Made by a program: the position numbers and the translations under genes. 64,000 nt of DNA from Tieghemostelium lacteum (Eukaryota > Evosea > Eumycetozoa > Dictyosteliales > Raperosteliaceae). The notes beneath the pieces are model-generated. The model was given only the letters and a program-made list of their open reading frames with translations. It ran no database searches and was not told the origin of the DNA. The DNA is taken from NCBI GenBank assembly GCA_001606155.1, contig LODT01000037.1, positions 682,001 to 746,000 of the forward strand, read 5' to 3'. Positions 31,075 to 43,900 of the stretch are shown here, in pieces (positions within the stretch are counted from its first letter, which is position 1; every line of letters begins with the position of its first letter).

Positions 31075-32220
31075 TTAAGAGGAAGTTGGTAGTTGATGTT
31101 CACCAAAATCCAAAAAACATTGATGTATTTCCTGTTGAGTATTCATGACATAGGGACCAAATTTAACAATGGGTTCACCAGTTTTCTTTCCGTTACCAAA
31201 TATAAAACGTGTTTCAGTGTCGGTGATATTCAGTGGTTGAACTTGAATTCTAAAGGGTTTACTATTGGATGTACTTTGATTTTGGTTATTATTAAATATG
31301 ATTATATTGTGTTCGGATGGAATTGGAACATTATTGACCATTAATTGGCCTGAAATAATGTGAATAAATGAATTGTAATGAGATTCTATATCATATTGAA
31401 AAATTTCAGTTTTTTGTTTTTGAATGGTTATATCCAAAACCAATGGTATTACACCTCTGGGTTTCAGAGGTGATGTTAAATTTTGGTAGGTTCCACAAAG
31501 TATTTTTGCAGTTATATTTGATTTGCGATATATTGGTACTTGTTGAGCTTCAACATATTGTGTTTCTGGTTTTGACATTTTATCTTTTGCATATAAATTA
31601 ATCCAAAAGAAAACATGCCAAATTGGATCAGTATTCGTTTTATTACTATTTTCATTATTTTCATTATTATTATTATTATTACTACTGCTATTATTATTTG
31701 GATCATTTTGGGTTTGTGGTATTAGACTATGATATACCCCACTACCAGTTATAATAAGTAGTAGATCACCTTCTTTTGTATGTCTATCACTACCTGTTGT
31801 ATCCTTCTGTCTTTGTGATCCTTGAACTGTATAAGAAAGTAATTGTATACCTCTATGTGGATGCCTATCATTATCCAGGTTCAAATAAATTTAGATTTTT
31901 TTTTAATTAAAATATGCAAAGATTAAAAATTAAATTTTAAAGGTATATTAGTTTTTTTATGATTCACAGGTAGTTTTTGATAGTTTTATCTTATAAACTT
32001 ACATTGGGAATCCACGATCATAACCATCATCAATTTCAGGTTTAGTTTCGTCATATAGTAGGAAAGGATCAAGACTATCGATTTCTGTTGACCCTATCAT
32101 TCTGGAGAGTACAAATCCTACTCCATCACTACTATTTTTTTTGATTAAATAAGAATTTATTTTGGGTTCGTATATATTTTCATTTTGAAACAGACTATTA
32201 CTATTGTTGTTAATATCCAT
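31075..32220 (-). CDS. Pirin-like cupin protein
   Basis: Pirins are bicupin iron proteins; some oxidise flavonols and others act as nuclear cofactors. Exons 32220-32003 and 31864-31075 (intron GTAAGT...AG) give 335 residues. The first cupin has DPFLLYDE and, across the splice, GFPMHPHRG, which supplies the two metal histidines, then TKEGDLLLIITGSGVYHS, where the His is the third ligand. The Glu found two residues further in human pirin (H-x-E) is Leu here. The C-terminal half has LKPRGVIPLVLDI and FRIQVQPLNI, the second cupin. An Asn-rich insert separates ITGSGVYHS from HVFFWINLYA. An altered metal site is likely but untested. Confidence 0.85.
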
Positions 32221-33504
32221 TTTGAAAATTTACAAATATTCAATATTAAAAAAAAAACCTATTGTTTTTTTGGTCAGAAAAATGAAATCAACAAGGTTTT
32301 TATCGATCGACCAAAAAAGATATTTTTTTAAGTTTTAGGTTGGTTGTATTAAAAAGTTTAAGATTACTGATAAACACAACAACAATAATAAATATAGAAA
32401 TAGTTATGAAAAAATGAAATAGAAAAAATAATTTGTTATTAAAAAAAAAGATTAATTAATTAATGTGGGGTTATTTGTGTTTTGGGTGTACACGATGTTT
32501 TATAATAATGAAGTTTTAAAATGTTATTGGCAGAAAATGCAATAATAATACTAATTATTAAAATGAACAGAATTATTATTACCAAATCACAAAAATAATA
32601 TTATAAATAAGAAATGAAGAAAGATTTTTTAATAAAATCCTCAAATATAATTTTTTTTTGAATTTGGACTCGATCATTATGATAATCCGCTCATAAATTT
32701 ATTTAGTGCCTGTGTATTTGAGAGTTTATATTTAGACTCCACCATTTCATCAACAATCTTTTCTATTCTGTATAGTCAATTCTGCAAGTAACCTATCAAT
32801 CAAAGTAACAGAACCTAGTTCGTTCCATAGGTCTTTTTTTATTTTTTATTTTTTTTATGGTGTTAGAATTAGATTCCCCAAAAACACACCAATCGGTTGG
32901 TCCTAGGTATGAATATAGAATCATAAAATCTTTTTTACACCAATATTTCACCATTTATCATGGAAAATTAAAAAATCTTTCTTCATTCAGTAAACAGTCA
33001 TTATTTTAAATTTGTACTATATAAACTTTAGTGAGTGAAAAGAATTATTAAATAGATCAACGAAGGAGACAATGGAATTTATTGGAACTATTGAATATCC
33101 CTTGAACAAATCGACCGGTCTTTTAGAAAATTTTTTTTTTTTGTTATTGTAATTCACATATCGATTACTTTTAATATCGATTTCCGAGTTTATTGTTATG
33201 TTCTAATAATAAATTTAATATTATCCCACGGGTTAGAAATATTTATTCTAAAACATGTTAAAATTTTAATAAAATTATAATGAAATATAAAATTATTAAA
33301 AATTAATATTATTTCTCTGGGATAGTTATAACTTCAATCAACTGAATAAATATTCTTGCAAAAACCAGACTCAAAAGAGAAAATTGATTTTTTTTTTGAT
33401 TTTTTAATTTTTTTTTTTTTTATTTGATTGATAATTTATATTATAAATTTTTAGGCTTAATTAACTAATAAACAATTTATTTATGTTTTTATTTATCAAA
33501 TACT
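32221..33504. other. Divergent spacer between pirin and ATG4
   Basis: About 1.3 kb, AT-rich with several T runs (33128-33140, 33389-33421). A coding-like relic lies on the minus strand near 32677-32835 (listed separately). On the plus strand an ATG at 33072 opens a 26-codon frame, MEFIGTIEYPLNKSTGLLENF, that runs into a T tract; I consider it too short to call. Confidence 0.4.
32677..32835 (-). pseudogene. Possible coding relic
   Basis: Two adjoining minus-strand open pieces in different frames read LWNELGSVTLIDRLLAELT and IEKIVDEMVESKYKLSNT, then ALNKFMSGLS and a stop. The composition is protein-like and the DNA is richer in G and C than its surroundings. TATACAG between the two could be a splice acceptor, so this may be the last exon of an unseen gene rather than a relic. 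No start codon or family could be assigned. Confidence 0.3.
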
Positions 33505-35707
33505 ATGAATAAAAAATATCAACAACAGGTTATAGGTAAGAAACTTATTCTCTACAAATATTTACGTTTTTTGAAAAATTGGGAAAATATCTAATATATA
33601 TTGATTGTTATAATATAATATACTAAAAAAAAAAAACATAGATGGAAATGTAAATAATTTAAACTCTTCAAATCAAAATCTAAAGATTCATCAACAACAC
33701 CAACTCTTTCACTCACAGCAACAACAAAAAATTGTAAAGAATGAGAGTAAAAATAACAAGAATATCCTTAGATTATATCAGAGTGGAAAACAAAAGATTA
33801 TGATTTCATTTTATAATTTATATAGAAATTGTATGTAGAATACAAAGTTAATTCATTATCAATGATGTTTTAACATTCTTTTATAATATCTCCCATAGAT
33901 CCATCAGAACCACCTCATTTCACATCTTCACCTATTTGGATGATGGGTAAATGTTATAGTAATAACAATAACAACATTAGTAGCAATTATAATAATAGTA
34001 ATAGTTTTCAGAAAAATACTGATCAAACTATTAAAAGGAAAAAGAGCACGAATATATTTCAAAGTCTATTTCAGAGTAATGAACAGGTAGTACAACAACA
34101 GCAACAACAACAACAGCAATATCAGCAGCAACAGCAACAGCAACAGCAACAACAACAACAACAGCAACAACAACAACAACTACCACAACAACCTCCACAA
34201 TATAAAGTTGATCTAAATGGTAGTCAACAGAAATTCCTTACAGATTTTAATGAATTGTTATGGTTTAGTTACAGAAAAGATTTCCCACCACTCGAGAATA
34301 CCTCTATTACTACTGATATTGGTTGGGGTTGTATGTTAAGAACAGGTCAAATGATATTAGCAAAAGCATTAATTAAACATTATTATAGAGATGGTTAGTA
34401 TAATTAATTAGTAGTAATACTACTGAAATGCTTAACTATTGTATTAATATGTTTCTATAGAAAATATACCAGAACAGGATAAATATAATATTAATTCAAA
34501 ATATAGGGATGTTTTAAAATGGTTTTGTGATTTACCATCTAAAGAGTGTATCTATAGTATTCATCAAATTGTACATAAAAATAAAATATTAGAGAGAAGA
34601 AACAGCAAGACACCACATAATAGTAGAAACTATGATTATCAACAACAAAATTCCATGGAATTGGATAATAATGTTGATAATGATGACGATTGGGATAGTG
34701 TAGAAGAATGGTATGCACCAACAAAGATTGCCAATGTTCTTAGATTATTGGTTAGAAATCATAATATTGAAAATCTTTGTATGTACGTTCCACAAGATGG
34801 TGTAATCTACAGAGACTATGTAAATACCTTATGTACTATAAATAACAGCAATAATAATAATAACAATAGTAGTCATCACATTAATGTTCCACAACAACCT
34901 ACACCATTACCTCAACAGACTAACAGTTTAGAAGAATCTTCAACAATTTCTGAAAAATCCCAAATTGAAAGTTCTACAAAATCATCACCATTTAAATCAT
35001 CTATTATACTTTTACCATTAAGATTGGGAATTGATAAGATTAATGAAATCTATATACAAAAGTTAAAGATAATGTTAGAGTTGCCACAGAGTATTGGGTT
35101 CATTGGAGGTAAACCTAAACAATCATTCTACTTTGTTGGTTATCAAGATGAACATGTTATCTATCTGGATCCACATTTTGTGCATGACACTGTGGATCCC
35201 AATCACATTAATTTCACAGACACCTATAGATATTGTGTACCACAAAAGATGCCATTTTCACAATTGGATCCTTCGTTGGCTGTGGGCTTCTATTGTAGAG
35301 ATGAAGAGGATTTCAATCAATTGTGTAGTAGAATAAAAGCAATTGAAGAGTCTGGGTTTCCTATAGTGACAGTTGTAGATAATTGTCCATCTTATATTCT
35401 TAGTGATCTCGAACAGTTAGATGAAGATATGGAACATCTTGATGATTCTTCATATCCCATCAGAAAGAAATACCATCTTCACCAAGATGAGGATCTCGAT
35501 GCTATGGATTTGGAATTTGATTTCCCCATCAGTAGTAATTCCAAATCTAGTCACTTAAGCAACCACAATAACAATTTAAACAACCATATGCCACCATCAC
35601 AAAGTACCAACAAATCACATTTGAAAATACACCAAAAACATAGTAGCAACAATCAAAAAATGTCTGATGACGAAGATGATTTTGATGATTTCACAATGAT
35701 TAATTAA
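33505..35707 (+). CDS. atg4: Autophagy cysteine protease ATG4
   Basis: ATG4 cleaves ATG8 precursors and removes ATG8 from lipid. Four exons, 33505-33535, 33642-33830, 33899-34393 and 34461-35707, give 653 residues, longer than the roughly 400 of human ATG4B. The peptidase C54 signatures are SSPIWMMGKCY, TTDIGWGCMLRTGQMI with catalytic Cys218, and HVIYLDPHF with Asp475 and His477. A Gln tract (about 30 residues) interrupts the domain ahead of the Cys, and an Asn/Ser-rich insert precedes the second half. The extreme C-terminus DDFDDFTMIN contains an acidic F-x-x-I motif like the LIR that ends human ATG4B. The first exon is only 31 nt. Confidence 0.9.
34096..34188 (+). repeat. CAA/CAG trinucleotide tract in ATG4
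   Basis: Mixed CAA and CAG codons coding about 30 Gln with rare Tyr and Leu, inside the ATG4 catalytic domain region ahead of Cys218. Confidence 0.8.
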
Positions 35708-35783
35708 ATACACATATATTTTTAATCAATAAAATCATTCTTTAGATTATTTTTTTTCTATATTTGGGGATTGGGTTTAAAAT

Positions 35784-36519
35784 TTATTTTAATTTTGTTA
35801 TAAATACTTCATCTGGAAGACGTATAGTAACTCTGTCACCTACAGCTAGATAGGAAGGTGCTTTTGAGGTACGACCATTTTCAAAATGTAAAACTAAATT
35901 ATTCTTTAGATCTTCAATGGAGGTAACAGTCATTTCAACTTCACCAGGTCCTTTGAATTCCAATACTTTTCCGTTATGTTCTTTTAGTTGATATTCAGAA
36001 TCTGCAGGTAGATATTTAAAATAACTTGGATAACAACCCAATGCAGCTAAATCACTAATTTCTAAAATCTCATCTTCTTCCTCACCACCATCAGTAATTT
36101 TAAGTTTTAGTTTATTCTTTTCACTACCCACATATTGTGCAGTTTTAACAAACAATTCAACTGCTTCTAATTCCTCAGCACTTCTAAATTTGTGACTGAA
36201 TTTACTACCATCAACTAAATTCTTAAAATCTGCCTAAATTTCCGATATTTTGTTAACTTCTTTTGATTCACACTTTTGATTAGGTTTTTATTTATATACA
36301 TACTAAAATAAAACCACCTCTCATTGCAACTTTTTGATGTGTAACTTTTTGAGTTTCTAATAGTTTACCTTTATATTCAATATACATTCCTTTTTTTAAA
36401 TCTGAAGCTTCCATTTCATAGAATCTTTTGCTATATTGAATCATATCATTTCTAATTGAAGATATTATTGTGTTTTTGAATATATTACTACTTGCACTGT
36501 TTCTAAATAAAGATATCAT
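35784..36519 (-). CDS. Mitochondrial elongation factor P-like protein
   Basis: EF-P helps bacterial-type ribosomes pass proline runs. Exons 36519-36304 and 36233-35784 (intron GTATGT...AG, phase 0) encode 221 residues. The first 40 residues are basic, Ser/Asn-rich and free of acid, a likely mitochondrial presequence. The KOW-like domain has ASDLKKGMYIEYKGKLLE and THQKVAMRGGF, then DFKNLVDGSKFSHKFR, and domain III ends with APSYLAVGDRVTIRLPDEVF. The tip of the modification loop appears to be Arg (RGG) rather than the Lys of E. coli. Its start lies 110 nt from that of TRAPPC8 on the other strand. Confidence 0.8.
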
Positions 36520-36566
36520 TTTTAAATTCGAAAATGAGAGCAAATGTGTGATAATGCAAAATTGAA

Positions 36567-36589
36567 TTTTTTTTTTTTTTTTTTTTTTT
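36567..36589. repeat. T23 homopolymer in a divergent promoter
   Basis: A 23-base T run in the 110-nt gap between the EF-P-like and TRAPPC8 starts. Oligo(dT) runs near the start are typical of dictyostelid core promoters and may exclude nucleosomes here. Confidence 0.7.
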
Positions 36590-36629
36590 GTAGATAAATT
36601 GGTTTGATGAGTTTGATCTTTTGTTAGAT

Positions 36630-39600
36630 ATGAATAATAATAATAATAATAATATCTACCAACAACAAATTCAAGCGCTTCAACAATACAAAGATATAAA
36701 ACATTCAATACAATCATGGATAACACCTAAGGTATTGATATTATCATCACCTTCAGTTGGTAAACTGTTTCAAAAGACCAACAATTCTTCACTTCATGAG
36801 GTATTTGCTCAATATGTAATGGAAAAGAAGAAAGCAAATTTCAAAATTGGGGAATCTTCCTATGATTTACAGGATTTCAAAGTAAACTTTATCAACAGTA
36901 AGAGTCTAGATCCACAAGAGAACCCAAATCTATTTAAAGATATAGGTAACACTGTAGATTCTCTATCCACTGACGAATATTGTAATAATTTTAAATTAAG
37001 AACTAAACAAGATATACCATATTTTCAAAAGAGTAAGAGATCCTATCATATGACTTATTAGGTAGTTTAGGATATTAATATATATATACGTGTTGATATA
37101 AACTAGTTTGTCCAGAACCTACACCATGGTTTGATAAATATAGACATAACTTCATTAGGGCATCACATTATTTGGAAACGGAGACATTTGCACATCCACT
37201 TGCATGTATAATTGCAGTGTCGTCGGAGGATCAAAATCCAATTGGAATGTTGGTTAAGATGTTTGATCCTGCTAAACCACCTCAGATATTTCAACAATAT
37301 AATATTGATCCTAATATTCCAAAGATTTATATACTGGTTCATCCAGAGACTTCACATGGTGAATCTGATAAGAGACTATCTGAAATGAAAAATACATTTG
37401 GACCTACAGTCAGTTATATATTGAGAGTTAATACCAAAGAAGACTATTGTGGTCTACATTTTGATCCTTCAACTGCTCATCTCAATCCACTAACTTTAAT
37501 TATAAATGATATCTTACAAAAACATATTCCAAATTATATTGAAAGATCAATGATTGATCTATCTGAAAATGTTTGTACTTCCATGGAAATCCTATTAAAG
37601 TCATACTCCCTTTATATTAACCCCCTATATATAACAAACTTTCAATATCTAGATTGCAACTAATAGAAAGAGTTTCTTTTCAAAAATGAAAGTATCATTT
37701 AGAATTGGTAATAAAAAGAACGAAAAAGAGGTAGAACAAGATGCAACACAATCCAATCAAGTTTCAATTGAACAATCAATGAGAAAAATGGCTGACCAAT
37801 ACTTTTTATTACAAGATTATGAGCAAGCTTTATCAAATTACAAATCATTAGTTAAAGAATATAATAGTGATAAAAGTCCAAATTATTTTGCATCAGTTAA
37901 TGTAATATCTCCAAAGATTTGACATACTAAATATATAAAGAGATCTATAGATATATAATAATAATACTAATATTATTGTTAAATATATAGGAAATGATTG
38001 GTATTTGTAATTTCATGTTAAATAAGGAATCAGAATCATATTTAGAATTAGCATATAATAATTATCAAAAAGCAGGATTAAATCATTGTTCAGTTAGAGT
38101 TGCATTTTTACATGGTGAATTGTTAAAGAGAAAATCAAATTATAAGGCACTATCAGATCTTTATAAACAGACTGCAGAGAAAGATATTGACCCATTTTGT
38201 TCTGCAGTTCTTTGGGAACAAGCAGGATTCTATCTTATGCATTCACCATGGTTACTATTTAGAAAGGCTTGTATGAGAATTGTGATGGCTGGTGACAAGT
38301 ATTCTGAAGCTGGAAAGAGAAAACATGCTCTAAGGTGTTACTCATTCTCTTATAGTGTCTATGAGGGTAGAGATTGGAATTTTATTGACGATCATTTACA
38401 TTTGTCTTTGGTAAGATACTCATTCTTTCAAGGTCATACTAGTGATGCCATTCTGTTTGTTAATAAATTACTAGAGAAGAATTGTCAGTCTTTCCAGAAA
38501 CAAAACTCAATCATCAGAGAGTTTTTGTTTATTTCCAAGAGCTATACTAAGGATAATTATATAGGTGAACTACCAATTCCAAGTATTTTGAATGATAGTA
38601 TTCAAGTAGGTCTCAATGACTATTCAAGTGAGGCTTCTAAATCTATATGGAGGGATATGGAAGATGGGTTCAAGAAAGAGGCCCAGATTATATCTAAACC
38701 TCAGTTACAAGGTTTTGATCTCTGGCGTAAAGATCTCTTTGTAGAGGCTGAAAAAGAGAGAACAGCTGTGGTGGAAGAACTGATAACTGTCGAAGTTGAA
38801 ATCAAAAATCCATTACAAATACCACTGCAATTCAATAGAGTACATTTAGTAGCTTCATTTAAAGACACAACAGAAGGTGGTACTCAAATGGAAGAATCTA
38901 ATATGTCTCCACTTGATGATCAGGCTCTTGAGAAAATGCAAGCTGGTGAGACACCTTTTATAGTTGAACCTGTTGATTTACTACTTGGACCTTCTGAAAC
39001 TAAGAAACTACTTTTCTCCATCCAACCTACTAGACCAGGACTATTGGTGATCAAAGGTCTAGGGCTATGCATGTGTGGTGTTATCTGGGGTAAGAGAGAA
39101 TTTAAACTAAAGCAAAAACGTCTGAATAAGACTAAAGCTCATAGAGAATCTGTAATGTATGAACCAAACCTTTCACTTACATTCCGAGTTACATCCCCAA
39201 TGCCTCGTTTGGAAGTACAGTTTCTAGAGTTTGCACAATCCATGTTTCATGGTGAACTTAGACAAGCTAAACTTTTACTTAAAAACTGTTCAAACAAGAT
39301 GGGATTGAAGAATGTTCGTATACGTCTTACACATCCATCTATGGTGTGCTTTGGAACTAGTGATCAGGATGCATCGCTACTAGAGTCACTTGATAGTTCA
39401 GTTCTATTAAACATCTCTTTGAAGGCTAATGAACAGGTTACTATTCCATTTTGGGTTAGAGCCATTCAGATTGGTCGTCATCAGTTAGGGTGTCTGGTAT
39501 ACTATGAATCAGAGGCTGGTAACAGTGATCTTAAATACCGTTTAGCACGTTGTCAAACTGAATTTGAAGTTAAACCCAGTATCAGAGTAGCAACTTTTTC

Positions 39601-40690
39601 TCAGCAGTCTAGTTCAGATTTGAATGCATATATCCTTGGAATTGAAGTTGATAACTCAATGATTGGAGAGTCAACTGCATTTAACTTGGCTCAGTTCTCT
39701 GCCATCTCAAAATTCTGGAAAATTCAACCACTTTCCTATCAAGACCAAGTCCCCAACAAATCTATTGTAACTATAAAATCTAATCAATTTACCAATTTGT
39801 TCTTTAGAATCTGTCCAAATCTGGAGACAAGTCCAACACAACAACAACAACAGGATAAACTCTCAATTACCAATATCAGTTTTGATCCTAGTCTATCCAT
39901 GTTTGACAGTTCATCATTCCCAGTATATAATTTCCTAGAATTGGAGAAACTGTTGATAAACTATCAACTATCTCAACAACAACAGCAACAACAGTTACAA
40001 CAACAGAATCAACCTCACCATCACACTACCAGTGGTTCATCATTGTCTTTGTCACCCAATTCACAACAGAACTACGATCATCCAAATCACTTGGATTTAG
40101 TATTGTTTTGGGAGTGTAATTCCAACAGTGGAAGTTCACTAAACTTACTCTCTGGAAACAGAATTGGTACATTAAATTTCCCAAATATATTGTTTTTACC
40201 TACACATTACTCTGATAGCGCACTATCCACTCCATGGGGATCATGGAAGAGTACCACATCACCAAGTGGAAAGATCATAACACTCATTGATCCAAACCTA
40301 AAGATACAATTACCTTTACGATTCCAATTACACTCTGACTTGGATGTCAATCATTCTTTCCAACAGAACCCATTGTGCATCGTTCCATTGAAACTTCAAT
40401 TAATGAATTGTTCATTTGTTCATCAATTGAATCTCACTGTTGAATGCCTTCTACCTCATGAAAACGTATTTGATCATTCTTCAACAACCTCACAATACTT
40501 TTGGACCGGTAGTACCAAAACCACTATTGAACTTAAACCACAAGAGATTGTCAATCTGCCACTGTACGTATGTTTTAATCAACCTGGTGTCTATAACATC
40601 AATCGTTTTAAATTGTCTGTAAAATTATCTGAATCTTCAAAAGATATTTATTCTACTGTTCAACATTTAATAACTATTAAAGATACCTAA
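36630..40690 (+). CDS. trappc8: TRAPPC8 (Trs85), TRAPP III trafficking complex subunit
   Basis: TRAPPC8 is the TRAPP III subunit that links Rab1 activation to early autophagy and ER-Golgi transport. Four exons, 36630-37032, 37107-37570, 37653-37901 and 37991-40690, give 1271 residues. The family regions are ICPEPTPWFDKYRHNFIRAS at the first junction, SHYLETETFAHPLACIIAVSS, and the TPR-like part YELALSNYKSLVKEY-type helices through WEQAGFYLMH, KHALRCYSFSYSVYEGRDW. Beta-rich C-terminal segments, such as LLLGPSETKKLLFSI, follow. The N-terminus has a short Asn run. Introns start GTAAGA, GTTTGT, GTAATA; the second is atypical but gives SENIATNRKSFFSK, which fits the family. Confidence 0.88.
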
Positions 40691-40918
40691 AAATCCTTTA
40701 TTTTTAAATTATATTAATAAAAAACAATTCCCCCACAACAATTGTGTGTTCTTTATAAATGACCATTTTTTGAATTTTATCCGTTGAAAACTATTGCGCT
40801 AAAATTTAAAAAACTAAAGAAAATGTAATGATTTTAAAAATTTTGAAAATTACAGTTATATTTTTTTTTTAATAAACCTACTATTTGTATATATCTATTA
40901 TATTTATTGAATGAAAAG

Positions 40919-43900
40919 ATGTCTGTAAGTGATTGGGAAAATGTTAAAGAGAATATTTTACCATTAAACTCTGGAAGAGATCCTTCTAAATTGGCATCCT
41001 TTGGTAAAGCATCACTTTCTTCATCAATCACAACTCCAACACCAGAATTAGAAATTGAAAAAGAGTAAGATTATGAGATCCCACTTCACTATTAATATTC
41101 ATAATTTAACTTTAATATTAAAAATTACAATTAAAAATAGAAAGTTTGAAAATTTAATTAAAGAATATAAAGGTGATGATCCAATTGATAATTGGCTTAA
41201 ATATACTAAATGGGTACAACAATCTTATCCAGGTGGTAATATGAAAAATGAATTGATTGTACTGTTGGAAAGATGTACTAAATTATTTTTGTCTTGGGAA
41301 AAGTATAAAAATGATCCAAGATATCTGAGAATTTGGATAACCTATGCAGACATGTGCAGTGATCCTGTTGAGATATTCTCATTTTTGGAGACTAATAAGA
41401 TTGGATGTAATCTATCACTTCTCTATGAAGCTCGTGCTATAGTCTATGAGAACAAGGGTAATTACCAACAAGCTGATTTGGCTTATCAACAAGGTATACA
41501 AAGAAAAGCTCAACCCCTTGAAAGACTTCAACAAAAGCATTCGGATTTTGAAAGAAGATTGATATCCAGAATGAAACATCAACAACAACAGGGATTACAA
41601 CCACAGCAGCAGACTCCATCACAAGATCAGCAATCAGAGAATAAAGTTTCAAGATCAGCTCTGGGAACTATAAGTTCTTCAACTGTAGGTTCAGAGAGAA
41701 AATCATTGGCTCAACCTACTAAACCATCGTCAACCATGACCAATGATGACAATCAAAAAAAGAGAAAGGTACCAAGTAAGAGTAGTAACAGTGAATTTAT
41801 GATATTTGATGATTCACTTGGTTCCTCTCAAAATGTGGAAACTAATTCTAAATTCCTGGGTTCAGCAGCAAAGAAAACTGGTGGTTCTGGAAGTGTGGTA
41901 GTTTGGGATGAACTTGAACCTGAATTACATAAACATAAGGAAAACACTCAAATTGCACAGAAATGGACAGATTCAAAAGTACCACAGAAAAAGGTGAAAT
42001 CACAAGGCAATGAATTTCAAGTGTATTGTGATGATCCACAGTCTTTACAGTCATCAACTTCATCGACATTTAATAAACCAATGTCACCAAATAAACTACA
42101 GCAAGTCTCTCAAAGCAGTCTCTCTAGATACGAACAGATTCAAAATAATCCATTGGCAAATTTCCCAAAACAACCATTATCTACTACATCTACCAGTTCT
42201 AGTTCTCAGAGAAATGAGAAAATTGGTTATAAGAAAGCTCTATTTATGATCAATGAAACTGAGGAATTGTCATTTGAACAATTGAGAGCCAACAAGCATA
42301 AATCACAACAAATTCTCAGAGACCAAGAACAAAGACGTCAGAGAGAATTGGAATTGGAAATGGAAAAACAAAAACTTCAAAAAGAAATGCAAGTTGAAAA
42401 AGAAAAGGAAACATTAAAGGAATTGGAATTACAAAAACAAAAACAACAACAACTACAACAACTACAACAACAACAACAGAAATTGAATATACAAATGAAT
42501 CGTCCACCTTCACCTACAATGACTATACATACTAAAGAGGCATTTAATGATGTGATGGCAATGTTTAATGAACCTTTACAATTTGAGTCTATTGGTCCTA
42601 AGAGTTTCAGTCAATCAACGCTTGATTCTCCATTTGGAGCTTCTACCAAACAACCTGTTGTTATGGTACCCACAACCATCACCAGTAACAATATCGATGA
42701 AAATGATGAATACTATGAAAATCAAGAGAATCTTGACCCAATGGAACTAATGAAAAAGAGATCCATTCTAACTAGTAGTCAGAGTAAAGTAACTAATAGA
42801 GATATAATTCAGAAACAAATGTTCAATGGAAGTCCAGTACCACCACAACCACATCAACAACAGGATGAAGAATTCTTAACTATTGACGATAGAGAAAGAA
42901 TTGAAACTATTGATAGAATTGATAGATATGTTAAAAAGGAAATTCCAACATTTGAAATATTTGAAGATCCTTCATTGGCATCTAAAACTAATAATTCAAA
43001 TACCAATTCAACCGATGTACAAATGATGGATAAATCAATTCTTGGTAATAGTATTTCTGCTGCTGCCAATGGTAGTACCGGAAAAGGTGGATTTACAATC
43101 TATGAAGAACCAAACCAAAATTTTTTGGCAAATTCAGTTTCATCATTATCTATAAGTAGTATGTCAACTACACCAGATCCAACTACTGTTATATTCCTGT
43201 CTTTGACACCCGAGAATGGAATTTTGAATCCTTATGATATGGAGCATTTGTATCTGTTGGAACAGTACGTCAGTGGAAATGTTGAGCTTTATCCAGGGTT
43301 TGTTAATGTATCTGATGATGATTCTCAAATGTCCAAATCTATATCGGAACAAGGTGAAATCTTACAGAAATCTACTACATTGTTCTCACAGCCACAACCC
43401 ATTGGTATGAATTTACTGCAATGTATCTACTCGAATAAGAGTGCTGTTGGATCAATACAAGAATTTAATATTGAGAGAACTGATGATTTGTATCTTCAGA
43501 CTGCAGAAGGCTCATCATCAGCATGGCAAGTTATGAAACTCCAAGATCCACCTTCGATATGGGAATTCTACATTAGTAGTCAAATCAAACAGAAAATGGC
43601 CAGTGACCAGTTACTTCACTACAATGATATTAAATCTCTATTTTATTTCTCTGATCGTTCTATAATGCTTACTGACTATCTGGAGAATGGGTCCATTTAT
43701 GATTTGGTACAAAGTAAGTTCCCAGTCGAGGAATCACTAGCATTGTATAATACCATTGAGATTCTAAAAGTTGTAGATGGTCTTCACCAAGTTGGTATCA
43801 TTAATGGATCTTTAAGTCCACGTTCATTTTATTTTATCTATGGTGACACTTCCTATAGTGATTGGACTAGTAAATGCAATGATGAGTGGAAAAAGAAAGG

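Noticed and set aside
32800-32830. TTCGTTCC motif checked as a tRNA B box
   Set aside because: No cloverleaf could be formed around it, and no A box upstream.
33072-33152. Plus-strand ATG frame MEFIGTIEYPLNKSTG
   Set aside because: Only 26 codons and it runs into a T tract; no join to ATG4 exons keeps frame.
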